In this document: piece after piece, positions 1 to 10,457 of the stretch
Layout: the number at the start of each line of letters is the position of its first letter
How positions within the stretch are numbered: the first letter of the stretch is position 1
From: Actinomycetospora soli
Lineage (GTDB): Bacteria > Actinomycetota > Actinomycetes > Mycobacteriales > Pseudonocardiaceae
NCBI RefSeq assembly: GCF_021026295.1
Contig: NZ_JAJNDA010000011.1
Coordinates: 124,001-188,000, forward strand
Length of the DNA stretch: 64,000 bases
Direction of reading: 5' to 3'
Position numbers and translations under genes: made by a program
The notes under the pieces: generated by a model
Told to the model about the DNA's origin: nothing
Database searches by the model: none
The model's input: the letters and a program-made list of their open reading frames with translations, nothing else

Positions 1-745
1 AGGCGGGCGGGTTCGCCGGGTCGAAGTAGCCCGGGCCGAGGGCGTCGCAGCTGGCGCCGACCTCGGGGTACACGCCGTAGGGGTTGCCCTTGAGCGAGGT
101 GATGAACTGGTCGATCCGCGGGTCGGTCGGGTCGGACACCTTGAGCTGGTGGCCCCACGACTGCAGCGAGATCGGCTGGTCGAGGCCGGGGAACGGCGAC
201 ATCACCATCTGGTTCTGTCCCTGCACCCGGGCGGCGAGCGCGTCCCGGGCGGCGCCGGTGACGCGGGCCGGGTCGTAGGCGATCCAGACGGCGCCGTGCT
301 CGAGCGAGTGCACCATGTTCTCGGTGCGGACCGCCTGCGGGTAGATCTGCCCGTTGCAGGCCGCCCAGTAGCCGTCGTGCGGGCCGCCGAACGCGGGGAA
401 CCGGTCGTAGGCCACGCGCTGCTGCGGCGTCACGTGGTGGCTGCCCTCGTAGGCCTGCGTGACGATGCCCGGGATCGCGAGCGACGGGTCGCGGTTCGAG
501 TCGCTCGGGCGCCACGGGCTGATCTGCGAGGAGCGGTCGAACAGGAAGAAGCCGATCCCGCCGATCAGGGCGAGGACGACGACGACCGCGCCGATCAGCA
601 GCCACGGCACCTGCCGGGCCTTCGGGGCGCCGCGGCCCGCGGAGGAGGTCCGCTTGCGCGCACCCGCGACGGGGTTCTTGCCGCGTTGCGGCGGGCGTCC
701 ACCCTTGCCACGCTGCGGGGTCCCGGTGGAGCGTCCACTCGCCAT
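1..745 (-). CDS. DUF3105 family membrane-anchored protein (3' end beyond window)
   Basis: The reading frame runs from an ATG at 745 leftward and is still open at base 1, so the C-terminus is missing. The N-terminus is a basic, Gly/Pro/Arg-rich cytoplasmic stretch of about 45 residues. One transmembrane helix follows (PWLLIGAVVVVLALIGGIG), then an extracytoplasmic domain with the pattern of actinobacterial DUF3105 proteins: HVTPQQRVAYDRFPAFGGPH, a Cys in YWAACNGQIY, NMVHSLEHGAVW, and a second Cys near the window edge. Function is unknown. The ATG lies 8 nt after a TAGAAT hexamer, which supports this start and a leaderless transcript. It is divergent from argS. Confidence 0.75.
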   Translation of the reverse strand, partial: MASGRSTGTPQRGKGGRPPQRGKNPVAGARKRTSSAGRGAPKARQVPWLLIGAVVVVLALIGGIGFFLFDRSSQISPWRPSDSNRDPSLAIPGIVTQAYEGSHHVTPQQRVAYDRFPAFGGPHDGYWAACNGQIYPQAVRTENMVHSLEHGAVWIAYDPARVTGAARDALAARVQGQNQMVMSPFPGLDQPISLQSWGHQLKVSDPTDPRIDQFITSLKGNPYGVYPEVGASCDALGPGYFDPANPPA

Positions 746-753
746 GTCACCCG

Positions 754-759
754 ATTCTA
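754..759 (-). promoter_or_regulatory. -10 hexamer of the DUF3105 gene
   Basis: TAGAAT on the minus strand, 8 nt before the ATG at 745, so transcription would start at or next to the start codon (leaderless). No convincing -35. Confidence 0.5.
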
Positions 760-834
760 GGGATGAGCTGCGTGTGAGTTCCCCCTACCCGGCGTGATCG
801 GTAGGCACCGGCGTCCCCGCCGGTCCGGGCTCCC

Positions 835-840
835 TAGACT
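835..840 (+). promoter_or_regulatory. -10 hexamer of argS
   Basis: TAGACT followed by 8 nt and the GTG of argS. There is no Shine-Dalgarno sequence between them, as expected for a leaderless message. Confidence 0.55.
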
Positions 841-848
841 CGGTACAC

Positions 849-2501
849 GTGACCCCCGCTGCGCTCGCCGATCTCCTGCACGCCGTCGCGGTCGACGTGC
901 TGACCGAGCGCGGCCTCGACACGGCCGCGCTGCCCGACGAGGTCACCGTCGAGCGCCCGCGCAACCCCGAGCACGGCGACTACGCCACCAACCTCGCCCT
1001 GCGCAGCGCGAAGAAGGCCGGCGTGAAGCCCGCCGACCTGGCGGGCTGGCTGGCCGAGCGGCTGGAGACGACCGACGGGGTCGCCGCCGCGGAGGTCGCG
1101 GGCCCGGGCTTCCTCAACCTGCGGCTGGCCGCCGACGCGCAGGCCGGCATCGTCGCCGAGATCCTCGAGCAGGGCGCCGGCTACGGCCACGGCGACGCGC
1201 TCACCGGGCAGGCGATCAACCTCGAGTTCGTCTCGGCGAACCCCACCGGCCCGATCCACCTCGGCGGGACCCGCTGGGCCGCCGTCGGCGACGCGCTCGG
1301 GCGCGTGCTCGAGGCGCAGGGCGCGGCCGTGACGCGGGAGTACTACGTCAACGACGCGGGTGCGCAGATCGACCGCTTCGCCGAGTCGCTGATCGCCGCG
1401 GCGCAGGGCCGCCCCGTGCCGGAGAACGGCTACGGCGGCGCCTACGTGGCCGAGGTCGCCGCGAAGGTCGTCGAGACCGAGCCCGGCGTCCTCGACCAGC
1501 CCGAGGACCAGCAGCTCCAGGCGTTCAAGCGCCTCGGCGTGGCGGTGATGCTCGACGAGATGCGGACGTCGCTGGAGTCGTTCGGCACGCACTTCGACGT
1601 CTGGTCCTCCGAGCTCGCGCTGCACGCGTCCGGCGCGGTCGAGGACTCGGTGCAGAAGCTCAAGGACGACGACGCCCTGTACTTCACCGACGGCGCCTGG
1701 TGGCTGCGCTCGACCGAGCACGGCGACGACAAGGACCGCGTCGTCATCAAGTCCGACGGGCGGCCCGCCTACATCGCGGGCGACATCGCCTACTACCGCG
1801 ACAAGCGGGCCCGTGGTGCCGACCTCGCCATCTACATGCTCGGCGCGGACCACCACGGCTACATCCACCGGCTCAAGGCGGTCGCGGCGGCCTTCGGCGA
1901 CGACCCGGCCACGGTCGAGGTGCTGATCGGCCAGCTGGTGAATCTGCTGCGCGACGGCGAGCCGGTCAAGATGTCCAAGCGCGCGGGCACGATCATCACG
2001 CTCGAGGACCTCGTGGACGCGGTCGGCGTCGACGCCGCCCGCTACACGCTGACCCGCTCGAGCGTGGACCAGGTGCTCGACATCGACCTGGACCTGATCA
2101 GCCGGCGCACCAACGAGAACCCGGTGTTCTACGTGCAGTACGCGCACGCCCGGCTCTCGGCGCTGGCCCGCAACGCGGCCGACCTCGGCGTCAGCCGGGA
2201 CGCGCCCGACCTGGCGCTGCTCGTCGAGCCCCGCGAGGGCGACCTGATCCGCACCCTCGGCGAGTTCCCGCGGGTGCTGGCGTCGGCGGCGCAGCTGCGC
2301 GAACCGCACCGCGTCGCCCGCTTCCTCGAGGAGCTGGCCGGCACCTACCACCGCTTCTACGACAGCTGCCGTGTCCTGCCGCAGGGCGACGAGGAGCCGG
2401 GCCCGCTGCACACGGCGCGCCTGGCCCTCTGCGAGGCGGCCCGCACGGTGCTCGCCTCCGGCCTCGGCCTGCTCGGTGTCTCCGCCCCGGAACGGATGTA
2501 G
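849..2501 (+). CDS. argS: arginyl-tRNA synthetase
   Basis: Class I aminoacyl-tRNA synthetase charging tRNA-Arg in the cytoplasm; 550 residues, normal for the family. Seen: an N-terminal Arg-tRNA-synthetase domain (about 1-90), the HIGH-type motif in [10 protein letters not shown] (about residue 135), a KMSKRAG signature (about residue 375) and a C-terminal DALR anticodon-binding domain ending in [17 protein letters not shown]. The GTG start is set by the -10 hexamer 8 nt upstream. It is the first gene of a run with lysA, hom, thrC and thrB; lysA starts 3 nt after its stop. The argS-lysA pairing is conserved in actinobacteria. Confidence 0.97.
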   Translation: MTPAALADLLHAVAVDVLTERGLDTAALPDEVTVERPRNPEHGDYATNLALRSAKKAGVKPADLAGWLAERLETTDGVAAAEVAGPGFLNLRLAADAQAGIVAEILEQGAGYGHGDALTGQAINLEFVSANPTGPIHLGGTRWAAVGDALGRVLEAQGAAVTREYYVNDAGAQIDRFAESLIAAAQGRPVPENGYGGAYVAEVAAKVVETEPGVLDQPEDQQLQAFKRLGVAVMLDEMRTSLESFGTHFDVWSSELALHASGAVEDSVQKLKDDDALYFTDGAWWLRSTEHGDDKDRVVIKSDGRPAYIAGDIAYYRDKRARGADLAIYMLGADHHGYIHRLKAVAAAFGDDPATVEVLIGQLVNLLRDGEPVKMSKRAGTIITLEDLVDAVGVDAARYTLTRSSVDQVLDIDLDLISRRTNENPVFYVQYAHARLSALARNAADLGVSRDAPDLALLVEPREGDLIRTLGEFPRVLASAAQLREPHRVARFLEELAGTYHRFYDSCRVLPQGDEEPGPLHTARLALCEAARTVLASGLGLLGVSAPERM

Positions 2502-2504
2502 ATC

Positions 2505-3959
2505 ATGACCCGCGCCCACCCCGCCGGGCCCCGGCACGCCGACGTCCTGCCCTCCCACGACCTCCCGGGCTCGGTCCCGCGCGACGGCGCCGAGCTCGAC
2601 GTGCTGCCCGCCGTCGTCTGGCCCCGCCACGCCGCCCGGCACGACGACGGGTCGGTGCGGCTGGCGGGCGTCGACGTCCGGGACCTGGCCGAACGCCACG
2701 GCACGCCGCTGTTCGTCGTGGACGAGGCCGACTTCCGGTCGCGCTGCCGCGACCACGCGCAGGCCTACGGCGACCCCGGGCTCGTGCACTACGCCTCGAA
2801 GGCGTTCCTGTGCACCGAGGTCGCCCGCTGGGTGGCCGACGAGGGCCTCGGGCTCGACGTCTGCAGCGAGGGCGAGCTCGCGACGGCGCTGCGGGCCGGC
2901 TTCCCGCCGGAGCGCATCGCGATGCACGGCAACAACAAGTCGCTCACCGAGCTCGAGGCGGCCCTGACGGCCGGGGTCGGCAAGATCGTCGTCGACTCCT
3001 TCGCCGAGATCGCCCGCCTGGACGACCTCGCCCGTCGTCACGACCGCGTGGCGGACGTGATGGTGCGCGTGACCGTCGGGGTCGAGGCGCACACCCACGA
3101 GTTCATCGCGACCGCCCACGAGGACCAGAAGTTCGGGTTCTCGCTCGCCGGCGGCGACGCCGCGGAGGCGGCGCGCCGGGTGCTGAAGTCGCGCGGGTTG
3201 CGCCTGGTGGGGCTGCACTCGCACATCGGCTCGCAGATCTTCGACGCGGGCGGCTTCGAGCTGGCCGCGCGGCGGGTGGTCGGGCTGCTGGCGGAGATCC
3301 GCGCCGAGCACGGCGACCTCGCCGACACCGCGAGCGCGCTGGTCGACCTCGGCGGCGGCATGGGCATCGCGTACACCACCGCCGACCAGCCGCGGACCGC
3401 GGCGTGGCTGGCGGGGGAGCTGCAGGCGATCGTCGAACGCGAGTGCGCCCGCGCCGGCATCCCCGTCCCGCGGATCGCGGTCGAGCCGGGCCGCGCGATC
3501 GCCGGACCGGGCACCGTCACGCTCTACACCGTGGGCACGATCAAGGACGTCGAGCTGGGCGGCGGCACGCGGCGGCGCTACGTCTCCGTCGACGGCGGGA
3601 TGAGCGACAACATCCGCACCGCGCTCTACGACGCCGCCTACGACTGCCGGCTGGTGTCGCGCTCCGCGACCGGCGTGCCGGGCGCGGCGAACCCGGGCGG
3701 TGACACCCCCGTGCTGTGCCGGGTGGTCGGCAAGCACTGCGAGTCCGGCGACGTCGTCGTCCGCGACTGCTGGCTGCCCGCCGACCTCGCGCCCGGCGAC
3801 CTGCTCGCCGTCGGCGCGACGGGGGCCTACTGCTACGCCATGGCGAGCGCGTACAACAAGGTGCCGCGGCCGGCGGTCGTCGCGGTCCGCGACGGCGCGG
3901 ACCGGACGATGCTGCGCCGCGAGACCCTCGACGACCTGGCGCGCCTGGAGGTGCTGTGA
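2505..3959 (+). CDS. lysA: diaminopimelate decarboxylase
   Basis: Last step of lysine synthesis: PLP-dependent decarboxylation of meso-diaminopimelate. 484 residues, a little longer than usual because of an N-terminal leader of about 45 residues before the fold III PLP barrel. Seen: PLP lysine in [10 protein letters not shown] (about residue 100), HSHIGSQI, glycine-rich phosphate-binding segment [21 protein letters not shown], and C-terminal active-site residues CESGD and [12 protein letters not shown]. The start is the ATG 3 nt after the argS stop. The stop overlaps the GTG of hom by 4 nt, indicating translational coupling. One copy of the over-represented 10-mer ACCCGTCGTC (minus orientation) lies in the N-terminal coding region. 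Confidence 0.96.
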   Translation: MTRAHPAGPRHADVLPSHDLPGSVPRDGAELDVLPAVVWPRHAARHDDGSVRLAGVDVRDLAERHGTPLFVVDEADFRSRCRDHAQAYGDPGLVHYASKAFLCTEVARWVADEGLGLDVCSEGELATALRAGFPPERIAMHGNNKSLTELEAALTAGVGKIVVDSFAEIARLDDLARRHDRVADVMVRVTVGVEAHTHEFIATAHEDQKFGFSLAGGDAAEAARRVLKSRGLRLVGLHSHIGSQIFDAGGFELAARRVVGLLAEIRAEHGDLADTASALVDLGGGMGIAYTTADQPRTAAWLAGELQAIVERECARAGIPVPRIAVEPGRAIAGPGTVTLYTVGTIKDVELGGGTRRRYVSVDGGMSDNIRTALYDAAYDCRLVSRSATGVPGAANPGGDTPVLCRVVGKHCESGDVVVRDCWLPADLAPGDLLAVGATGAYCYAMASAYNKVPRPAVVAVRDGADRTMLRRETLDDLARLEVL

Positions 3960-5311
3960 GCGACTCGATCAAGGTCGCCCTGCTCGGCTGCGGGGTGGTC
4001 GGGTCGCAGGTGGTCCGGCTGCTCGACGAGCAGGCCGACGAGCTGGCGGCGCGGGTCGGGGCCCCCGTCGAGCTGGCGGGGATCGCGGTCCGGCGCCCCC
4101 AGCGCCACGCCGACGTGCCCGCCGGGCTCCTGACGACGGACCCGGCCGCCCTGGTCGCCCGGCCCGACGTCGACGTCGTCGTCGAGCTGATGGGCGGCAT
4201 CGAGCCGGCCCGGGACCTGCTGCTCGACGCGCTGAAGAACGGCCGCTCGGTGGTGAGCGCGAACAAGGCGCTGCTCGCGGAGGAGGGCGAGGCGCTGGCC
4301 GCGGCCGCCCGCGAGTCCGGCGCGGACCTCTACTACGAGGCGTCCGTCGCGGGCGCGATCCCGCTGCTGCGCCCGATCCAGCAGTCGCTGGCGGGCGACC
4401 GCATCCGCCGCGTCGCGGGCATCGTCAACGGGACCACCAACTTCATCCTCTCCGCGATGGAGTCGACCGGCGCGGGCTACGCGGACGCGCTGGAGGAGGC
4501 GGGCCGGCTGGGCTACGCCGAGGCCGACCCGACGGCGGACGTCGACGGCTACGACGCCGCGTCCAAGGCGGCGATCCTCGCGAGCCTCGCCTTCCACACC
4601 CGTGTCACCGCCGCGGACGTGTACCGCGAGGGCATCCGCGACGTCACCGCCGCCGACATCGCCTCCGCCCGCGCGCTGGGCTGCACCGTCAAGCTGCTGG
4701 CCATCTGCGAGCAGGTCGAGACCGCCGACGGAGGCGCCGTCTCGGCGCGCGTGTACCCGGCGATGATCCCGCGCTCGCACCCCCTGGCGTCGGTCTCCGG
4801 TGCGTTCAACGCCGTCTTCGTCGAGGCCGACGCCGCGGGCCCGCTGATGTTCTACGGGCAGGGCGCGGGCGGCCCGCAGACCGCGAGCGCGGTGCTCGGC
4901 GACCTCGTGGCCGCGGCCCGCAACAAGGTCATCGGCGGTCGCGGCCCCCGCGACACGGCGTACGCCCACCTGCCGGTGCAGCCGATGGGCGACGTCCGCA
5001 CCCGCTACCACGTCAACGTCGACGTGCACGACCGCGCGGGCGTGCTCGCCGCGGTCGCCACCGTGTTCGCGGACCACGACGTCTCGATCGCCACGGTCAA
5101 GCAGGAGGGTCGCGGCGGGGATGACGAGGGTCATGGCGGGGAGGGCACCTCGCCCGCCACACTCGTCGTCGTGACCCACGAGGCCCCCGACGCGGCCCTG
5201 CGGGCCACCGTGGAGGCCCTGTCGGGCCTGGAGTCGGTCCGCGGTGTCGCCAGCATCCTGCGCGTGGAGGACCTCGGCCGTCCCGTGAGCGCCCTCGGAG
5301 GATCCCAGTGA
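3956..5311 (+). CDS. hom: homoserine dehydrogenase
   Basis: NAD(P)-dependent reduction of aspartate semialdehyde to homoserine, the branch point to threonine and methionine. 451 residues. Seen: Rossmann motif [13 protein letters not shown] at the N-terminus, catalytic and substrate region NGTTNFIL followed by [20 protein letters not shown], and a C-terminal ACT domain (from about residue 360, [20 protein letters not shown]) expected to sense threonine. Odd point: a glycine/acid-rich insert of about 17 residues ([16 protein letters not shown]) interrupts the ACT domain after VKQEGR. The GTG start overlaps the lysA stop in GTGA; the stop overlaps the thrC start the same way. Confidence 0.96.
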   Translation: MSDSIKVALLGCGVVGSQVVRLLDEQADELAARVGAPVELAGIAVRRPQRHADVPAGLLTTDPAALVARPDVDVVVELMGGIEPARDLLLDALKNGRSVVSANKALLAEEGEALAAAARESGADLYYEASVAGAIPLLRPIQQSLAGDRIRRVAGIVNGTTNFILSAMESTGAGYADALEEAGRLGYAEADPTADVDGYDAASKAAILASLAFHTRVTAADVYREGIRDVTAADIASARALGCTVKLLAICEQVETADGGAVSARVYPAMIPRSHPLASVSGAFNAVFVEADAAGPLMFYGQGAGGPQTASAVLGDLVAAARNKVIGGRGPRDTAYAHLPVQPMGDVRTRYHVNVDVHDRAGVLAAVATVFADHDVSIATVKQEGRGGDDEGHGGEGTSPATLVVVTHEAPDAALRATVEALSGLESVRGVASILRVEDLGRPVSALGGSQ

Positions 5312-6384
5312 GCCTGCTCGGTACCCGCGTCGAGTGGCCGGGGATCATCCGCGCCTACCGGGACCGCATGCCGCACGTGAAGGACGGCTGGGACGTCGTC
5401 ACGCTGCGCGAGGGCGGGACGCCGCTGCTGCCGGCGCCGCACCTGTCCGCGCTGACCGGCTGCGACGTCCACCTCAAGATCGAGGGCGCGAACCCGACGG
5501 GGTCGTTCAAGGACCGCGGCATGACGGTCGCGATGACCGAGGCGGCCGCGGGCGGGGCGAAGGCCGTCATCTGCGCCTCGACCGGCAACACCTCGGCCTC
5601 GGCCGCCGCGTACGCCGCGCGGACCGACATGACCTGCGCCGTCCTCGTGCCGCAGGGCAAGATCGCGCTCGGCAAGCTCGCGCAGGCCACCGCGCACGGC
5701 GCGCGCATCCTGCAGCTCGAGGGCAACTTCGACGCCTGCCTGGAGCTCGCCCGCAAGGCCGCCGAGGAGCACCCGATCGCGCTGGTGAACTCGGTCAACC
5801 CCGCGCGTATCGAGGGCCAGAAGACGGCGTCGTTCGAGATCTGCGACCAGCTCGGCCGGGCACCCGACCTGCACGTCCTGCCCGTCGGCAACGCCGGCAA
5901 CATCACCGCCTACTGGCGCGGCTACACCGAGTACCACCGCGACGGCGTCGTCGAGGCCACGCCCGAGATGCACGGGGTGCAGGCCGAGGGGGCCTCGCCG
6001 CTGGTCTCCGGGGCACCGGTGGCGCAGCCCGAGACGATCGCGACCGCCATCCGGATCGGGTCGCCCGCCTCCTGGGACGGCGCGATCGCCGCGCGCGACG
6101 AGTCCGGCGGCCGCATCACCGCGGTCGACGACGACGCCATCCTCGCCGCCTACCGCCTGCTGGCCGCCCGGGAGGGCGTCTTCGTGGAGCCCGCCTCCGC
6201 CGCGTCGGTGGCAGGGCTGCTCGCCCGCTCGGCGGCGGGCGACCTCACGCCCGGCCGCCTGGTGGTCTGCACCGTGACGGGCCACGGCCTGAAGGACCCG
6301 GGGACCGCCCTGGCCGACGTGCCCGAGCCCGTCGTCGTCCCGGAGCGGGTCGACGCGGTGGCCGACGCGCTCGGGCTCGGCTGA
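5308..6384 (+). CDS. thrC: threonine synthase
   Basis: PLP-dependent conversion of O-phosphohomoserine to threonine. 358 residues, the short actinobacterial type. Seen: PLP-lysine motif [11 protein letters not shown] (about residue 60), [15 protein letters not shown], the phosphate-binding loop [12 protein letters not shown], and C-terminal [12 protein letters not shown]. The GTG start overlaps the hom stop (GTGA). thrB begins 1 nt after its stop, so hom-thrC-thrB should be translated from one message. Confidence 0.96.
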   Translation: MSLLGTRVEWPGIIRAYRDRMPHVKDGWDVVTLREGGTPLLPAPHLSALTGCDVHLKIEGANPTGSFKDRGMTVAMTEAAAGGAKAVICASTGNTSASAAAYAARTDMTCAVLVPQGKIALGKLAQATAHGARILQLEGNFDACLELARKAAEEHPIALVNSVNPARIEGQKTASFEICDQLGRAPDLHVLPVGNAGNITAYWRGYTEYHRDGVVEATPEMHGVQAEGASPLVSGAPVAQPETIATAIRIGSPASWDGAIAARDESGGRITAVDDDAILAAYRLLAAREGVFVEPASAASVAGLLARSAAGDLTPGRLVVCTVTGHGLKDPGTALADVPEPVVVPERVDAVADALGLG

Positions 6385-6385
6385 G

Positions 6386-7270
6386 GTGGGCCGGAGCGTC
6401 CGCGTCCGGGTGCCGGCCACCTCGGCCAACCTGGGGCCGGGGTTCGACTCGCTGGGGCTCGCACTGGGTCTGCACGACGAGGTCGAGCTGGCCGAGCTCG
6501 AGGACGGCCCGAGCACCGTCGAGGTGCACGGCGAGGGCTCCGGTCGCGTGCCGCGCGACGAGCGCCACCTCGTGCTGAAGGCCGCGTGCGCGACCTACGA
6601 CCTCGCCGGGGTCGACCGGCCGTCGCTGCACCTGACCTGCCACAACGTCATCCCGCACAGCCGCGGGCTGGGGTCGTCGGCGTCGGCCGCGGTGGCCGGG
6701 ATCGTCGCCGCCTGCGGGCTGCTCGGACCGGGCAAGGCCCCGGACGACGAGGCGGTGCTGGACCTCGCGGCCCGCTTCGACGGGCACGCCGACAACGTCG
6801 CGGCGTGCCTGTACGGCGGGCTGGTGGTCACGTGGTGCAGCGGCGGGTCGTACCGCGCCGCGCACCTCGAGCCGCACCCCGACGTCGTGCCGGTCGCGTT
6901 CGTCTCCGAGCACTCCAGCTCCACCGAGGCCACGCGCGGACTGCTGCCCGACCGCGTGCCGCACTCGGACGCCGCGTTCACCGCGTCCCGGTCCGCGCTC
7001 GTGGTGCACGCGCTCACCCGGGCGCCGCACCTGCTGCTCCCCGCGACGGAGGACCGGCTCCACCAGCCGTACCGCCGTCCGGCCTACCCCGCGACCGCCG
7101 CCCTGGTGGACGCGCTGCGTGCGGCGGAGATCCCCGCCGTGGTGTCGGGCGCCGGGCCGACGGTGCTCGCCCTGACGACCGGCGAGGCGCTCCCCGACGG
7201 GCTCCCCACCAGCGGTTTCGACGTCGTCCGGCTGCCGATCGACACCGCGGGCGCCGTCGTCGAGACGTGA
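6386..7270 (+). CDS. thrB: homoserine kinase
   Basis: GHMP-family kinase phosphorylating homoserine for ThrC. 294 residues. Seen: N-terminal VRVPATSANLGPGFDSLGLA, ATP-binding PHSRGLGSSASAAVAG (about residues 90-105), and C-terminal GHMP motif SGAGPTVLAL. The GTG start follows the thrC stop after one base. It ends the argS-thrB run; a gene-free stretch of 311 nt with the rho promoter follows. Confidence 0.96.
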   Translation: MGRSVRVRVPATSANLGPGFDSLGLALGLHDEVELAELEDGPSTVEVHGEGSGRVPRDERHLVLKAACATYDLAGVDRPSLHLTCHNVIPHSRGLGSSASAAVAGIVAACGLLGPGKAPDDEAVLDLAARFDGHADNVAACLYGGLVVTWCSGGSYRAAHLEPHPDVVPVAFVSEHSSSTEATRGLLPDRVPHSDAAFTASRSALVVHALTRAPHLLLPATEDRLHQPYRRPAYPATAALVDALRAAEIPAVVSGAGPTVLALTTGEALPDGLPTSGFDVVRLPIDTAGAVVET

Positions 7271-7292
7271 GCGGCGCACGGCCACCCGGTTG

Positions 7293-7321
7293 TTGCCCGT
7301 GTGTGCCGGTGCGGTTAGTCT
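7293..7321 (+). promoter_or_regulatory. promoter of rho (-35 TTGCCC, 17 nt, -10 TAGTCT)
   Basis: TTGCCC at 7293-7298 and TAGTCT at 7316-7321 are separated by exactly 17 nt, the best full -35/-10 pair I found in the window. The predicted start near 7328 gives a leader of about 250 nt. Confidence 0.6.
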
Positions 7322-7327
7322 GACGAC

Positions 7328-7581
7328 GACAGCGACCAGCGTGATCCGCGCCGGTGCCATGTCCCGGGGACCCCGGGACGGTCTTCCCCGCTCCGGTTCT
7401 CGGACGCCTGCCAGGTCGTTGCCTCCCAGATGTTCCGCACCGTGCCGTGCCCCGGGACGCCGTTCCACCCGTACTGCGCCCGCGACACGGCGTCGTCGTG
7501 GATTCGCGCGCCCGAACCTGCGTGCGGACACGTCCACTGGCCCGGGATGAGGAGTCCCCGGCCGGTCCAGGAAGGACCTGC
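7328..7581 (+). promoter_or_regulatory. long 5' leader of rho with an early hairpin
   Basis: The leader (thrB stop to rho start is 311 nt) has no credible gene. It holds a GC hairpin GTCCCGGG-GAC-CCCGGGAC at 7361-7379, then C-rich, weakly structured sequence and a Shine-Dalgarno-like GGAAGG at 7571. A long leader fits known autoregulation of rho in other bacteria by Rho-dependent termination in its own leader; that role here is inference. Confidence 0.45.
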
Positions 7582-9876
7582 GTGACCGAAACCGACGTCA
7601 TCTCCCCCGACGCCGCCCCCGAACGTCGCCGCCGCGGAGGTGTGTCCGGGATGGTGCTCGCCGAGCTGCGCGAGCTCGCCGGCACGCTCGGCGTCACCGA
7701 CACCACCGGCATGCGGCGCGGGGATCTCATCTCCGAGATCAAGAAGCGCCAGTCCGGCGCCGCGCAGCTCCCGCTGGGCGAGGGCCCCGCCGAGGAGGCC
7801 GCGGCCGCCGAGGAGACCGCCGCGGACGCCCCCGCGCCGGAGGCCGCCGCAGCCGCCGAGGCGCCGGCGGACGAGAAGCCGTCCCGTCGTCGGGCGAGCC
7901 GTCGCAAGGCCGTCACCCCGGACGACGCGCCCGCCGAGGCCGGCGAGGGCACCGCGTCCGAGGCGACCGGCATCGCGGACGCGGTCACCGCCGCCACGGA
8001 CGCACCCGCCGCCGACGCGGACGCCGCCGTCGAGCAGGCCCCGACCGAGCAGGCCCCGGCAGAGCAGGCCCCGAGCGAGCAGGCCCCGACCGAGGACGCC
8101 GCGCCCGAGAAGCCCGCCCGCCGGCGTCGCAGTGCCCGCCGCGACGCGGGCCCCGTGGCCGGGTCCGAGGACGGCCCCGCGCCGGAGGCCGAGGCGAGTG
8201 CCACCGCGACGCCGGCCGAGGCGCCCGAGCAGGCCCCCCGCGAGGACGACCGCCGCTCCGAGCGTGCCGACCAGGAGCGCCCGGGCCGCGGCGAGCAGAA
8301 CGGCCGCGACCGCCAGTCGCGCGACCGGGGCGACCGCAACGACCGGGGCGGACGCGACCAGCAGGACCGTGACCAGGGCCGTGACCAGGGCCGGGACCAG
8401 GGCCGTGACCAGCAGTCCGACCGCGAGCCCGACGGCGACGACGCCGACGGCGACCGCGGCGGCCGTCGCCGTGGCAACGGGCAGGGCCGCGACGACCGTC
8501 AGCGCGACCGTCAGCAGGGCCAGGGCCGCGACCAGAACCGTGACCAGCAGCAGGGGCGCGACCAGCAGCAGGGCCGCGACCAGCAGGGCCAGCAGCGCGC
8601 GGACGACGACGAGGACGAGGACGGCGGTGGCCGTCGGCGCGGCCGGCGCTTCCGGGACCGTCGCCGGAACCGCAACGAGCGCGGGGGCGGCCAGGACGGC
8701 CCGCAGGACACCCGCGAGCCGGAGGTCCGCGACGACGACGTCCTCATCCCCGTCGCCGGCATCCTCGACGTGCTGGACAACTACGCGTTCGTCCGCACCT
8801 CGGGCTACATGGCCGGCCCGAACGACGTGTACGTGTCGCTCTCGCTGGTGCGCAAGTACGGGCTGCGCCGCGGTGACGCCGTCACCGGCCAGGTCCGCCA
8901 GCAGCGCGAGAACGAGCAGAACCGGCAGAAGTTCAACCCGCTGGTCCGCGTCGACTCGATCAACGGGCTGGACCCGGAGCAGGCCAAGCGCCGCCCCGAG
9001 TTCACCAAGCTCACGCCGCTCTACCCGAACGAGCGGCTGCGTCTCGAGACCGAGCCGCACCTGCTGTCCACCCGCGTGATCGACCTGGTCATGCCGGTCG
9101 GCAAGGGGCAGCGCGCCCTGATCGTCTCGCCGCCGAAGGCCGGCAAGACGATGGTGCTGCAGGCGATCGCCAACGCGATCACCACGAACAACCCCGAGGT
9201 CCACCTCATGGTCGTGCTCGTCGACGAGCGGCCGGAGGAGGTCACCGACATGCAGCGCACGGTGAAGGGCGAGGTCATCGCCTCGACCTTCGACCGGCCG
9301 CCGTCGGACCACACCTCGGTGGCCGAGCTGTCGATCGAGCGGGCGAAGCGTCTGGTGGAGCAGGGCCACGACGTCGTCGTGCTGCTCGACTCGATCACCC
9401 GCCTCGGCCGGGCCTACAACCTGGCCGCGCCGGCGTCGGGCCGCATCCTCTCCGGCGGTGTGGACTCGACGGCGCTCTACCCGCCGAAGCGCTTCCTCGG
9501 CGCCGCGCGCAACATCGAGGACGGCGGGTCGCTCACCATCTTCGCGACGGCGCTCGTCGAGACCGGGTCCACGATGGACACGGTGATCTTCGAGGAGTTC
9601 AAGGGCACCGGCAACGCCGAGCTCAAGCTCGACCGGAAGCTCGCCGACAAGCGCATCTTCCCGGCGATCGACCCGGACGCCTCGTCCACGCGCAAGGAGG
9701 AGCTCCTCCTCTCGCCCGACGAGCGGGCCGTGACCCACAAGCTGCGCCGGGTGCTGGCCGCGCTGGACTCCCAGCAGGCGATCGAGCTGATCCTCGACCG
9801 GCTGCGCAAGACGCGGACCAACATCGAGTTCCTCATGTCGGTCGCGAAGACGATGCCGACGAAGGACGACGAGTAG
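7582..9876 (+). CDS. rho: transcription termination factor Rho with large disordered insert
   Basis: Hexameric RNA-dependent ATPase that ends transcription. 764 residues, against about 420 in E. coli. Order seen: Rho_N/SAP-like helical domain (about 20-55, [14 protein letters not shown]), an Ala/Glu/Pro-rich acidic linker, an Arg/Asp/Gln/Gly-rich region with short repeats ([16 protein letters not shown] at about 265-280, [15 protein letters not shown] at about 320-335), then the cold-shock RNA-binding domain (from about 390, [20 protein letters not shown]) and the ATPase core with Walker [11 protein letters not shown] (about 517) and [10 protein letters not shown]. The GTG at 7582 is chosen because GGAAGG lies 5 nt upstream and the family N-terminus starts there. 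Long Arg-rich inserts are typical of high-GC actinobacterial Rho. Confidence 0.95.
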   Translation: MTETDVISPDAAPERRRRGGVSGMVLAELRELAGTLGVTDTTGMRRGDLISEIKKRQSGAAQLPLGEGPAEEAAAAEETAADAPAPEAAAAAEAPADEKPSRRRASRRKAVTPDDAPAEAGEGTASEATGIADAVTAATDAPAADADAAVEQAPTEQAPAEQAPSEQAPTEDAAPEKPARRRRSARRDAGPVAGSEDGPAPEAEASATATPAEAPEQAPREDDRRSERADQERPGRGEQNGRDRQSRDRGDRNDRGGRDQQDRDQGRDQGRDQGRDQQSDREPDGDDADGDRGGRRRGNGQGRDDRQRDRQQGQGRDQNRDQQQGRDQQQGRDQQGQQRADDDEDEDGGGRRRGRRFRDRRRNRNERGGGQDGPQDTREPEVRDDDVLIPVAGILDVLDNYAFVRTSGYMAGPNDVYVSLSLVRKYGLRRGDAVTGQVRQQRENEQNRQKFNPLVRVDSINGLDPEQAKRRPEFTKLTPLYPNERLRLETEPHLLSTRVIDLVMPVGKGQRALIVSPPKAGKTMVLQAIANAITTNNPEVHLMVVLVDERPEEVTDMQRTVKGEVIASTFDRPPSDHTSVAELSIERAKRLVEQGHDVVVLLDSITRLGRAYNLAAPASGRILSGGVDSTALYPPKRFLGAARNIEDGGSLTIFATALVETGSTMDTVIFEEFKGTGNAELKLDRKLADKRIFPAIDPDASSTRKEELLLSPDERAVTHKLRRVLAALDSQQAIELILDRLRKTRTNIEFLMSVAKTMPTKDDE

Positions 9877-9887
9877 TCCCTCCCCGC

Positions 9888-9930
9888 ACGACGACGGGCC
9901 CTGCCGGATCGCGGCAGGGCCCGTCGTCGT
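9888..9930 (+). terminator. terminator after rho
   Basis: Perfect 18-bp stem (9888-9905 with 9913-9930) and 7-nt loop, 11 nt after the rho stop, followed by TTCCT rather than a clear U-tract. Confidence 0.8.
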
Positions 9931-9985
9931 TCCTGGCAGGAAAGCGTCGTTGCTGTCGTCCAGTGGCAGGAACGCCACGTCGTCG
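9931..9985 (-). repeat. dispersed ~55-bp repeat family, copy A
   Basis: Minus-strand reading ends with GCAACGACGCTTTCCTGCCA and contains an upstream TTCCTGCCACTGG; the two TTCCTGCCA boxes are about 28 bp apart. Matching copies lie at 34841, 42341 and 58101. It abuts the rho terminator. Confidence 0.7.
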
Positions 9986-10150
9986 GGAGACCGGCTGCGG
10001 GCGCCGGTACACCCGGGAACAACCCGGAGGGCGGGCCGGTTACACGGACCAGCGGGCAGTCCTGAGAGAATGCCCGGTGGCACAGATGCCTCCGGTTCAC
10101 CCCACGAGATCGACGGGGACCCGGCGGCCCATGACGAGAGGACCAGCCAC

Positions 10151-10363
10151 ATGAAGTCCGGGATCCACCCCGAGTACGTCGACACCACGGTGCTCTGCAG
10201 CTGTGGCAGCTCGTTCACCACGCGCAGCACCAAGAAGGGCGGGAACATCACCGTCGAGACCTGCTCGGCGTGCCACCCGTTCTACACCGGTAAGCAGCGC
10301 ATCCTGGACACCGGCGGCCGCATCGCCCGCTTCGAGGCGCGGTACGGCAAGCGCTCCAAGTAG
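10151..10363 (+). CDS. rpmE: 50S ribosomal protein L31, zinc-binding type
   Basis: 70 residues. It carries both cysteine pairs of the zinc-containing form (CSC near residue 16 and CSAC near residue 36) and the family ending [14 protein letters not shown]. The ATG has GAGAGGA about 10 nt upstream. It sits between rho and prfA, as in other actinobacteria. The zinc form is usually made in zinc-replete cells; no Zur box was recognised. Confidence 0.95.
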   Translation: MKSGIHPEYVDTTVLCSCGSSFTTRSTKKGGNITVETCSACHPFYTGKQRILDTGGRIARFEARYGKRSK

Positions 10364-10457
10364 CTCCCTCGACGCCCGTCGTCGACCCGTCCTCACCGGG
10401 CGGGCGGCGGCGGGCGTTCGTGCGTCCGGGACACCCAGCGGGGAGCAGGAGAAGACC

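Noticed and set aside
746-848. tRNA-Arg gene upstream of argS
   Set aside because: A tRNA gene often precedes argS in actinobacteria, but no cloverleaf or CCA end fits in these 103 bases.
834-3737. Very long minus-strand frame across argS-lysA, and similar ones at 7315-10251, 16455-19499, 30937-33702, 50562-54095 and 58065-60593 (plus)
   Set aside because: They are antisense or shifted shadows of recognised genes, Arg/Ala/Gly/Asp-rich, with no domain motifs; normal at this GC content.
7354-7581. N-terminal extension of Rho or an upstream peptide in the rho leader
   Set aside because: The in-frame upstream codons lack family similarity and ribosome sites; the GTG at 7582 has a good GGAAGG.
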